This document shows positions 6,430 through 13,169 of a stretch of 15,113 nt of DNA, piece after piece. Origin of the DNA: Phycisphaeraceae bacterium (GTDB lineage: Bacteria; Planctomycetota; Phycisphaerae; Phycisphaerales; UBA1924). The stretch spans positions 1 through 15,113 of the forward strand of contig WUAJ01000037.1 in assembly GCA_009827215.1 (NCBI GenBank), read 5' to 3'. Numbering within the stretch: position 1 is the first letter of the stretch; every line of letters starts with the position of its first letter. The translations under genes were made by a program, and so were the position numbers. Under the pieces are notes generated by a model. It ran no database searches and had not been told where the DNA came from. It was given only the letters and a program-made list of their open reading frames with translations.

Positions 6430-9400
6430 AGCATGCCTTTCAGGTATTGGCCGGTATAGCTTGCTTTGACTTTCGCGACTTCTTCTGGGGTTCCCGAGGC
6501 GAGGAGGGTGCCGCCTTTGTCGCCGCCTTCGGGACCCATGTCGTTGATCCAGTCGGCGCATTTGATGACGTCGAGGTTGTGCTCGATGACGATGAGCGTG
6601 TTCCCGGCGTCGGCGAGTCGGTTGAGGACGGAGATGAGTTTGTTGATGTCCTCGAAGTGGAGTCCTGTGGTGGGTTCGTCGAGGATGTAGAGGGTGTGTT
6701 CGCTGGATTGCGTGCCGTCGTATTTGGTGCCTTTGCCCAGCTCGGTTGCGAGTTTGACGCGTTGGGCTTCGCCTCCTGACAGTGTGGTCGAGGGTTGTCC
6801 GAGCGTGATGTATCCGAGTCCGACATCGCGGAGGCATTCAGTGAAGCGGAGGATCTTGGGGTGGTTCTCGAAGAAGGCGCACGAATCCTCGACGGTCATC
6901 GCGAGGACATCCGCGATGTTCTTGCCCCGATACAGCACTTCGAGGGTCTCGCGGTTGTAGCGCTTTCCGTTGCAGACCTCGCACTCGACGAAAACATCGG
7001 GGAGGAAGTGCATCTCGATTTTTTTGGTCCCTTGTCCGGCGCACGCTTCGCAGCGGCCGCCTCCTTTGTTGGACGCGACGTTGAAGGAGAAGCGTCCCGG
7101 CTTGTATCCTCGGATTTTGGATTCTTTGGTCGCGGTGAAGACTTTGCGGATCTCGTCGAAGATGCCGGTGTAGGTCGCGGGGTTGGAGCGTGGCGTTCTT
7201 CCGATCGGGGATTGATCGACCTCGATGATGCGGTCGATGTGCTGGAGACCAGTCACGCGCGAGTGCTCACCCGGCTTGGTCTTGGATCCCATGATCTGCT
7301 TTTTCGCGACCTGCAGCAGGATCTGGTTGACGAGGGTGGACTTTCCTGATCCAGAGACTCCGGTGACGCAGACCATGCCTCCGATGGGGAACGAGACGTC
7401 GATGTTCTTGAGGTTGTTGTGACGAGCGCCCTTGACGGTCATCGCTTTTTTGAGATTCAGCTCTCGGCGTTGAGATGGCACCTCGATTTTTTTGCGTCCC
7501 GCGAGGTAATCGCCTGTGAGTGATCCCTTGGTGTTGATGATGTCGTCGATAGAACCTTGCGCGACGACGGTGCCGCCGTGGACTCCGGGGCCTGGTCCGA
7601 TGTCCACGATGTGATCCGCGGCTCGGATCGTGTCCTCGTCGTGCTCAACCACGAGCACGGTGTTCCCGATATCCGTGAGGTGACGGAGCGTACGGATGAG
7701 TCGGTCGTTGTCGCGTTGGTGGAGACCGATGGTGGGTTCGTCGAGCACATAGCACGCGCCGACGAGTCCGGAGCCGACCTGGGTCGCGAGTCGTATGCGT
7801 TGTGCTTCGCCGCCAGACAGTGTTGCGGTGCGCCGATCGAGGGAGAGGTATTCGAGTCCGACGGATTCGAGGAACTGGAGTCGGTTGATGATCTCGCGGA
7901 GGATCGCTTCAGCGATGTGGGCGTGTTCCTTCGAGAGCTTGAGTCCCTTGATGTAGAGGATCGCGTCGGTGATGTTGAGTCGCGCGAGTTCGGAGATGTT
8001 GAGGATGGAGCCGTCGTTGGTGGGGCGTCCGATGACAGTGTCGGATCCCGCTTTGGACATGTCCGCTTTGTGCGAGGATTCGACGGTGACGTGGAGGGAT
8101 GCGGTTTTGAGTCGATCGCCGCAGCAGCTGTGGCAGGTGACTTCTTGTTGGTATTGGTGGAGGTGGTCTTTGACCCAGCTGGATTCGGTTTTGTGGAACC
8201 AGTTGTGGAGCATCGGGAAGACGCCGTCCCATTGCTTGCGGTATTTGGTTTTGCCTTTGAGGTGTGCGTTGGCGTAGTCTGTGCCGTGCATGAGGAGGTT
8301 GTAGAGGTCGTCGGACATCGCAGAGAGATGCATGGACTGCGGGATCTCGAATGCCCTGCAGAACTTGCGGAGCATGCGTGGGTAGATCATCGCGCCGGGG
8401 CCGTTCTTCTTCCAAGGCTGGATCGCGTTGTTGAGGATCGCGACCTCCTTGTTGGGAACGACAAGGTCCTCGGCGAACTCGAGGATGACTCCCAGCCCGT
8501 GACACTCGGGGCACGCGCCGAAGGGGGAGTTGAACGAGAACAAACGTGGCGAGAGCTCCGAGAGGGAGATCTCGGGATGATCGGGGTCTGCGAAATGCTC
8601 GCTAAAGGCGTGGTCGGTCCACTGGTCTCGATTGTCCGCGTCGTTGACGGAGATCAGCACGGAACCTTCCGCGAGGCGCAGCGCCGCTTCGATGGATTCG
8701 ACGAGTCGTTGTCGAGCGTCTGGTTTGATGACGATGCGATCGACGACCGCTTCGATGGTGTGTTTTTTGTGTCGATGGAGCTTGAGGGGGTTCTCGTTGT
8801 CTTCTTTGAGGGTTTCTCGGAGATCGACGAGGTCGCCGTTGACTCGGGCGCGCATCCAGCCGTGCTTGACGAAGTCTTCGAGGGTGTCTTTGTGGAAACC
8901 TTTCTTGGCGCGGACGACTGGAGCGAGGACCATGAGTCTGGTTCCTTCTCCGAAGTCCATGACATGGTCAACGATCTGGGTCGCGGAGGAGGACTCGATG
9001 GGTTTGCCTGATCGAGCGGTGACGGTGCCGTCTTTTTTGGTTTTGGTGGGCGCCCAGGAGCGCGGGGTGCCGCAGCGTGCGAAGAGCAGGCGGAGGTAGT
9101 CGTAGATTTCGGTGGTGGTCGCGACAGTCGAGCGTGGGTTGTGCGAGGCGCTGCGCTGCTCGATCGCGATGGTGGGGGGGATGCCCTCTATCTCTTCGAT
9201 GTCTGGTTTCTTGAGCTGATCGAGGAACTGACGCGCGTACGCGGAGAGGGACTCCATGTACTTGCGTTGACCCTCGGCGAAGATCGTGTCGAACGCGAGG
9301 GAGGACTTTCCTGATCCGGACAATCCGGTGATGATGACCAGTTGATCGCGCGGGATGTCGATGTCGAGCGACTTGAGGTTGTGCTCTTTGGCGCCGCGGA

Positions 9401-9560
9401 TGCGGATGTGTTTGCTGGGGTCTGTGGAAATCTTGGTCGATGCAGCCATCGATCTTGACTTCGAGGAAGGCTTCTTCTTGGACACCTTTTTGGTTGCTTT
9501 CTTGGACCCGGCTTTCTTTGGTCCAGTCTTCTTGGTCGCTTTCTTCACGGCAGGGGTCAC
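6426..9560 (-). CDS. uvrA: Excinuclease ABC subunit A (UvrA)
   Basis: UvrA is the DNA damage-sensing ATPase of nucleotide excision repair that loads UvrB. The 1044 residues carry two ABC modules: Walker A GLSGSGKSS (79-87) and GVSGSGKST (734-742), signatures LSGGEAQ at 581 and 928, and Walker B YVLDEP (604-609) and YILDEP (958-963). The C-terminal zinc module is intact (C837, C840, C860, C863). The first zinc module keeps C350 and C353 in GACPECHGLG, but the preceding Cys pair seen in E. coli is replaced by FADPDHPE (323-330). At 164-188, where many UvrAs have a second short Cys motif, there is a lysine/threonine-rich stretch. About 48 lysine-rich residues precede the conserved IRIRGAKEHNL, making it longer than the usual 940 or so. 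The GTG start overlaps the stop of the upstream small gene as GTGA, supporting this start. Confidence 0.95.
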   Translation of the reverse strand: MTPAVKKATKKTGPKKAGSKKATKKVSKKKPSSKSRSMAASTKISTDPSKHIRIRGAKEHNLKSLDIDIPRDQLVIITGLSGSGKSSLAFDTIFAEGQRKYMESLSAYARQFLDQLKKPDIEEIEGIPPTIAIEQRSASHNPRSTVATTTEIYDYLRLLFARCGTPRSWAPTKTKKDGTVTARSGKPIESSSATQIVDHVMDFGEGTRLMVLAPVVRAKKGFHKDTLEDFVKHGWMRARVNGDLVDLRETLKEDNENPLKLHRHKKHTIEAVVDRIVIKPDARQRLVESIEAALRLAEGSVLISVNDADNRDQWTDHAFSEHFADPDHPEISLSELSPRLFSFNSPFGACPECHGLGVILEFAEDLVVPNKEVAILNNAIQPWKKNGPGAMIYPRMLRKFCRAFEIPQSMHLSAMSDDLYNLLMHGTDYANAHLKGKTKYRKQWDGVFPMLHNWFHKTESSWVKDHLHQYQQEVTCHSCCGDRLKTASLHVTVESSHKADMSKAGSDTVIGRPTNDGSILNISELARLNITDAILYIKGLKLSKEHAHIAEAILREIINRLQFLESVGLEYLSLDRRTATLSGGEAQRIRLATQVGSGLVGACYVLDEPTIGLHQRDNDRLIRTLRHLTDIGNTVLVVEHDEDTIRAADHIVDIGPGPGVHGGTVVAQGSIDDIINTKGSLTGDYLAGRKKIEVPSQRRELNLKKAMTVKGARHNNLKNIDVSFPIGGMVCVTGVSGSGKSTLVNQILLQVAKKQIMGSKTKPGEHSRVTGLQHIDRIIEVDQSPIGRTPRSNPATYTGIFDEIRKVFTATKESKIRGYKPGRFSFNVASNKGGGRCEACAGQGTKKIEMHFLPDVFVECEVCNGKRYNRETLEVLYRGKNIADVLAMTVEDSCAFFENHPKILRFTECLRDVGLGYITLGQPSTTLSGGEAQRVKLATELGKGTKYDGTQSSEHTLYILDEPTTGLHFEDINKLISVLNRLADAGNTLIVIEHNLDVIKCADWINDMGPEGGDKGGTLLASGTPEEVAKVKASYTGQYLKGML

Positions 9561-9742
9561 GGTGATGATTCCGGGATGGATTGGTTGATCTGCTGCTGCG
9601 ACGCGGCGCGTTGCTCGCTGCGATGCTTCTGGAGCATGAAGAATCCGAGGAGGAGGAATCCGATCGCCAGGCCGGTCACATAGGAGCCCAGTTTGGAGCG
9701 GAAACTACTCGGAGTTGAGTTGGGATTCTCGAATTTACTCAT
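9557..9742 (-). CDS. Small single-TM protein upstream of and coupled to uvrA
   Basis: A 61-residue protein with a polar N-terminus, one hydrophobic helix (about 21-36, VTGLAIGFLLLGFFML) and a charged, glutamine-rich C-terminal tail (KHRSEQRAASQQQ). The family is not recognised. Its TGA stop (9559-9557) overlaps the GTG start of uvrA in a 4-nt GTGA, a strong hint that it is a real translated gene coupled to uvrA. An ATG 21 bases further upstream (9763) is a possible alternative start. I prefer 9742 because TAAAGT lies eight bases before it and the extra residues look unlike a protein N-terminus. Neither start has a good Shine-Dalgarno. Confidence 0.6.
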   Translation of the reverse strand: MSKFENPNSTPSSFRSKLGSYVTGLAIGFLLLGFFMLQKHRSEQRAASQQQINQSIPESSP

Positions 9743-9991
9743 CGTGTGGGACTTTATCCGCATACCCGATCAAAACCCACCCCAGTTGTGTGGGAACTGG
9801 ATATTGAAGCATGAAATCGGAGAATATCGGTCCCGTATAAGTTGCTTTCGAGAATCCAATCCGAACTCTCAGGAGTCGTTCACCTTTGTGGATTCACGGG
9901 ATACCATTGCACCCAAGGCATGGAGCGCCTTGGCAACCAGATCTACGAGCCACGGTCGGCTGAAACGCGCACGCTTGCGTGCACACGCTCC
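9743..9991. promoter_or_regulatory. Divergent intergenic region between the uvrA run and the 3D-domain gene
   Basis: The longest gene-free stretch (249 bases) must hold promoters for both the minus-strand uvrA cluster and the plus-strand 3D-domain gene. TAAAGT on the minus strand (9756-9751) is a candidate -10 for the small gene. On the plus strand TTGAAG (9804-9809) and TATCGG (9825-9830) are weak candidates, 15 bases apart. A 7-bp hairpin (9913-9919 with 9927-9933) and a 6-bp inverted repeat (9969-9974 with 9977-9982) lie between there and the ATG at 9992. No convincing gene was found, although the 3D-domain frame stays open back to 9842. Confidence 0.35.
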
Positions 9992-10654
9992 ATGAAGAAA
10001 CCCAACTCCATCCAGGTCATCAATATTCGAAGTCGAGCTCGCGCGATGGGTGTGTTCGACGGTGTGCTCTGGCTCGCGGCTCTGTCGCTCGTCGTTTCGA
10101 GTGCAATCTGGACCAAGACGACTGGAGCACTGCCGGCGTTGGTTGGACTTGAGCAACCAAAGCAGGTTGAGCAAGTGCAGACTCCAGATATCGTGGTTAC
10201 CGAAGCAGCGGCTGTTGAAACTCCAATCGTCGAAGTCGTTGAACCCCAGCAGGTTCAGAGCGAAGAACTCGTCGAGGAAGAAATCATTGATCCGACCTAT
10301 CGATACTTCGATGGCAAGCTGGTGCGTCCTGCTCGCGTCATCTACATGACTGTGACGGGATACTCTCCAGATGCACGCTCGTGTGGTGAGTTTGCGGATG
10401 GGAAGACCGCGATCATGAAATCGGTCTGGACCAATGGCATGAAACTTGTCGCTGCGGATCCGAAGGTCCTTCCATACTGGTCCATGGTCTCGGTACCTGG
10501 ATACGCGGGATCTGAGATCGTCCCGGTGCTTGACTGCGGCGGAGCGATCAAGGGCAATCGTCTCGATCTGCTCTACCCGACTCACAACATGGCGCGTCAA
10601 TGGGGTGTGCGTCAGGTTCCTGTGACTGTCTGGGAATATGTTGACGAGCAATAA
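9992..10654 (+). CDS. Membrane-anchored 3D-domain protein, probable cell-wall enzyme
   Basis: A 220-residue protein with a short basic N-terminus, one TM or signal-anchor (about 22-39), a long acidic/valine-rich linker (about 54-100) and a C-terminal 3D domain (about 116-216). The 3D (Asp-Asp-Asp) fold is the catalytic barrel of MltA/YuiC/Rpf-like lytic transglycosylases, which cut peptidoglycan glycan chains. The three aspartates are visible: D156 in VAADPKVLPYW, D181 in VLDCGGAIKGNR and D192 in RLDLLYP. The family's TxTGYSPD strand and a late QWGVRQVPVTVW strand are also present. The domain should face the periplasm. I chose the ATG at 9992 because it gives a normal K-rich n-region; the frame is open upstream to 9842, and no start has a good Shine-Dalgarno. 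The actual activity is inferred from the family. Confidence 0.8.
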   Translation: MKKPNSIQVINIRSRARAMGVFDGVLWLAALSLVVSSAIWTKTTGALPALVGLEQPKQVEQVQTPDIVVTEAAAVETPIVEVVEPQQVQSEELVEEEIIDPTYRYFDGKLVRPARVIYMTVTGYSPDARSCGEFADGKTAIMKSVWTNGMKLVAADPKVLPYWSMVSVPGYAGSEIVPVLDCGGAIKGNRLDLLYPTHNMARQWGVRQVPVTVWEYVDEQ

Positions 10655-10726
10655 GCACGCAACGAATCATCAAACGAATCAGGTAGATCCACACAGGACG
10701 AAATCGCTGTCCTAGAGTGCGTCCGC
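10655..10726 (+). promoter_or_regulatory. Short intergenic region with inverted and direct repeats
   Basis: The 72 bases before the isomerase-like gene contain ACGAATCA twice, 12 bases apart (about 10663-10682). They also contain an inverted repeat AGGAC (10695-10699)/GTCCT (10709-10713), and TAGAGT (10713-10718) eight bases before the ATG. The last may be a -10 box with the inverted repeat overlapping it. No Shine-Dalgarno is evident. Interpretation is tentative. Confidence 0.25.
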
Positions 10727-11638
10727 ATGATGTTTTCGCTCAATACCAACTCCATCCGTACTGTCCTGAAACGAAAGGGAGCGCGTGCGATCTCGCCTGC
10801 GGATCTTCCGAAGTACACGATGGATCAGTTCGGTTTGCGTGCGATCAACTTCTCAACGGATCAACTCGCGGGACTCACTCCAAAAGACCTTGAGAAGATC
10901 CGCGACACAGGAGATCGCGTCGGATGTTCGTGTTTACTGCTCAGTCAGTCTGAGCCGCTTCCGCTTGGTGAAGTCAAGGGTGATGTCGCACTTGAAGCGG
11001 TAGAACGAATGACGCGGGTCGTCAAGGCGGCGTCACTGATGGGTTGCAATGCGGTTTCGGTCGGGATCAAGTCCAAGGACTCTGATGAGGCGTTTGAACA
11101 AGCGGTTGAGAGCATGAAGCATGTCCTGCAAGCCGCGGATCGTGCTGAGATCAATGTGCTCATTGCGCCAACAGCTGGATTGACTGAAGACACGGAACGC
11201 TTGACTGATTTGCTCAAGGGGATTGGTGGTTTCCGGATTGGAACGATGCCTGACTTTGATACTGCTGCAAAGACTGGTGATGGGGTGTCGTACCTGAAGA
11301 AACTCACGCCGTATGCATCTGTGGTCAATGCTTCGACTTTGGGGTTCACAATCCCAGAGTCAGAATCTGGATCGAAGAAGGCTGAAGAAGAGGACGAAGC
11401 GGATGAGGGGCTGAGCGGCTTGGATGCACTCGCGGCTGAGCTCGAAGGGATGCTGATGGAGGACGATCCGGTCCCTGTCCATGAGGGATATGACCTTCCT
11501 CAACTGGTCGGAGCGATCGCGGCGGTGGGCTTCGATGGGACGATCTCGATCGATTATCAGGGGGATGGGGACGAAACACTTGGGGTGATGCACACCAAAG
11601 AAGCGATTGAAGAGGCGCTCGCAGCACTCAAGGAGTAA
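10727..11638 (+). CDS. Sugar-phosphate isomerase/epimerase-like TIM-barrel protein
   Basis: A 303-residue protein resembling the xylose isomerase-like/AP-endonuclease-2 TIM-barrel family. Barrel-type strands and helices recur: LRAINFST (37-44), GCSCLLLSQ (66-74), GCNAVSVGI (106-114), EINVLIAPTAG (141-151), GFRIGTMPDFDTA (168-180) and VGFDGTISIDYQGDGD (267-282). The last matches the family's GYdG-x-IsiEye ending. Metal ligands look altered. The usual Glu after strand 4 is Ala (147), the typical H-x-K-D strand is VVNAS, and the final Glu is Asp (276); D176 is kept. An acidic 40-residue insert (about 210-251) rich in E, D and K interrupts the last third. It may be a non-catalytic or re-purposed member. 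It starts with two adjacent ATGs (10727 and 10730), and its substrate is unknown. It lies 70 bases upstream of cmk on the same strand. Confidence 0.72.
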   Translation: MMFSLNTNSIRTVLKRKGARAISPADLPKYTMDQFGLRAINFSTDQLAGLTPKDLEKIRDTGDRVGCSCLLLSQSEPLPLGEVKGDVALEAVERMTRVVKAASLMGCNAVSVGIKSKDSDEAFEQAVESMKHVLQAADRAEINVLIAPTAGLTEDTERLTDLLKGIGGFRIGTMPDFDTAAKTGDGVSYLKKLTPYASVVNASTLGFTIPESESGSKKAEEEDEADEGLSGLDALAAELEGMLMEDDPVPVHEGYDLPQLVGAIAAVGFDGTISIDYQGDGDETLGVMHTKEAIEEALAALKE

Positions 11639-11648
11639 ATCGTCTATG

Positions 11649-11654
11649 GTATGA
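11649..11654 (+). promoter_or_regulatory. Candidate -10 element for cmk-plsC
   Basis: TATGAT, just after the isomerase-like gene's stop, matches a bacterial -10 box closely, but no good -35 lies 16-18 bases upstream. It is placed suitably to transcribe cmk and plsC independently of the upstream gene. Motif resemblance only. Confidence 0.3.
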
Positions 11655-11694
11655 TCGGGTGTCCCCCAGTCCGTTTGAATCGCTATGACCTCCG

Positions 11695-11711
11695 AAAGAG
11701 GACCTCTCGTG
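11695..11711 (+). promoter_or_regulatory. RBS supporting a GTG start for cmk
   Basis: AAAGAGGA (11695-11702) is spaced six bases before GTG at 11709. The in-frame ATG at 11685 has no Shine-Dalgarno. The GTG is therefore preferred, shortening the product by eight residues that lie in a non-conserved tail. Confidence 0.5.
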
Positions 11712-12491
11712 AGTACGCAGGCAACAAAGACCCAGACCTCACCCGCCGTCAAGATATCAGTCAATACGATCGGGAAATCGACTCCAGTGCCAGCCAATCG
11801 ACCCATCATCATCACCATCGATGGTCCCGCGGGGACGGGGAAATCGACGGTGGCGCGGATGCTCGCGGCTAAGCTCGGATTGGACTTTCTTGATACTGGT
11901 GCGATGTATCGCGCTGCGGCCGCGATCATGATTGACAAGCAGTTTGATGAGGATCAGGTTGGGGAACTGGTGAGCGAAGTCATCGGTGCCGATCTTCACT
12001 TTGATTGGTCACAGGATCCGCCGACGATTCTTGCGTGGGACAATCCGATTGATCATCGAATCCGTTCGCAAGAGGTGACTGATCTCGTTTCGTATGTTGC
12101 AACGCTCTCAGAGCTTCGACAGCACATGGTCCGCAAGCAGCGGATCATCTTTGCTCAGCATCCTCATCTTGTGACTGAGGGGCGCGATCAGGGATCGGTT
12201 GCGTTCCCCGATGCTCCGGTCAAGTTCTATCTTGATGCGGAACCGATGATTCGCGCTCAGCGACGGATTGATCAGCTCGGGATTGATCCGCAGACAATGT
12301 CGCTCGAGACGATGTGTGATCGGATCATCCAGCGGGATGAGATGGACTCGACGCGTGCGGATGGGCCGTTGGTTTGTCCCGATGATGCGATCCGGATCGA
12401 TACCTCAGCGATGGATATTGAAGAGGTGGTGGATCTGATGGCCAAGCATGTGATGGCGCGTGTTCAGGATCTGCCGGAGCTTGATTCGTAG
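11709..12491 (+). CDS. cmk: Cytidylate kinase
   Basis: CMP/dCMP kinase transfers phosphate from ATP to CMP or dCMP, supplying CDP for RNA, DNA and phospholipid precursors. From the GTG start the protein has 260 residues. Walker A is GPAGTGKST (39-47), followed by LDTGAMYRA (61-69). The family's EGRDQGS-x-x-FPDA-x-x-KFYLDA stretch is present, with a RAQRR lid, and RDEMDSTR..PL..PDDA then IDTS match the C-terminal nucleotide-binding pattern. About 32 residues of polar, low-complexity sequence precede the core strand IIITIDG, an extension not needed for activity in the family. An ATG at 11685 is the alternative start. plsC follows two bases after the stop; cmk-plsC is a frequent arrangement and suggests an operon. 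Confidence 0.93.
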   Translation: MSTQATKTQTSPAVKISVNTIGKSTPVPANRPIIITIDGPAGTGKSTVARMLAAKLGLDFLDTGAMYRAAAAIMIDKQFDEDQVGELVSEVIGADLHFDWSQDPPTILAWDNPIDHRIRSQEVTDLVSYVATLSELRQHMVRKQRIIFAQHPHLVTEGRDQGSVAFPDAPVKFYLDAEPMIRAQRRIDQLGIDPQTMSLETMCDRIIQRDEMDSTRADGPLVCPDDAIRIDTSAMDIEEVVDLMAKHVMARVQDLPELDS

Positions 12492-12492
12492 G

Positions 12493-13161
12493 ATGCTTGC
12501 ACGGTTCCGCTCCAAGCATCCGGGTTCTTCGCTCCTGCATATCGCGTTCTTTAACCTGTGCCGAGGGATTGTGCACTTTGTGTTTATCGTGATCTATCGC
12601 GTTCGGCATCGCGGTCTATCTCGTGTTCCCAGGACCGGTGGTGTGCTCTTGGTCGCGAATCATCAGTCATTTCTGGATCCGCCGTTGATTGGTGGGTGTT
12701 TGACGACGCGTGATACGGATTTTCTTGCTCGAGGCGGTCTGTTCAAGTTCAAGCCGTTTGCGTGGATTATCACGAAGCTCAACGCGACTCCGATCAAACA
12801 GGGTGCGGGCGATACAGGCGCGATCAAAGAGATCATCAAGCGATTGAACGAGGGCAAAGCGGTCGTGGTGTTTCCAGAAGGTTCACGCACTCCAGATGGA
12901 TCGGTTCAAAAGTTTGAGCGTGGAATCTCTGTGCTACTTAAGCGGGCTCACTGTGTGGTGGTCCCAGTGGGAGTCGCGGGAGTCTTCGATGTTTGGCCTC
13001 GGCATCGCAAGTTGCCCAGACTCTTCACACGCCCGGTCGCGGTTGTGTACGGCAAACCAATGCAATCGGATGCGCTGCTCGAATCAGGTCCGGATCATGC
13101 GATAGCACACCTGCAAGTGTGCATCGAACAATTGGTAGTAGAAGCTGAATCAATGCGGTAG
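12493..13161 (+). CDS. plsC: 1-acyl-sn-glycerol-3-phosphate acyltransferase (PlsC family)
   Basis: PlsC acylates lysophosphatidic acid at the inner face of the membrane to give phosphatidic acid, the precursor of all phospholipids. The 222 residues include a hydrophobic N-terminal helix (about 15-35) and the catalytic NHQSFLD (H57 and D62, the HX4D motif). The acyl-acceptor block FPEGSRTPDG (127-136), with the conserved EG and R, and a VPVG strand (157-160) follow. I start at ATG 12493, two bases after the cmk TAG, with GGAG 13 bases upstream. An in-frame GTG at 12460 inside cmk would add eleven residues and has no better RBS. The gene ends eight bases from the stop of the convergent FlgI-like gene. 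Substrate preference within the family cannot be read. Confidence 0.9.
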   Translation: MLARFRSKHPGSSLLHIAFFNLCRGIVHFVFIVIYRVRHRGLSRVPRTGGVLLVANHQSFLDPPLIGGCLTTRDTDFLARGGLFKFKPFAWIITKLNATPIKQGAGDTGAIKEIIKRLNEGKAVVVFPEGSRTPDGSVQKFERGISVLLKRAHCVVVPVGVAGVFDVWPRHRKLPRLFTRPVAVVYGKPMQSDALLESGPDHAIAHLQVCIEQLVVEAESMR

Positions 13162-13169
13162 CAGTGTGC

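Noticed and set aside
6430..6837. N-terminal extension of the two-TM membrane protein into uvrA
   Set aside because: The peptide is almost purely R, H, P, Q and T, a shadow of the uvrA frame; the GTG at 6429 with a GTGA overlap is the sensible start.
7557..9011. A 484-codon open frame on the + strand opposite uvrA
   Set aside because: It lies wholly antisense to a clearly conserved uvrA. Its D/E/V/G-rich composition is what reverse-complemented uvrA codons would give, and it has no recognisable domain.
9842..9991. Upstream extension of the 3D-domain protein
   Set aside because: The 50 residues have no family resemblance and would bury the signal-anchor; the sequence contains inverted repeats more like regulatory DNA.
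10663..10682. Two copies of ACGAATCA as a possible repeat array
   Set aside because: Only two 8-base copies; too few and short for CRISPR or an iteron array.
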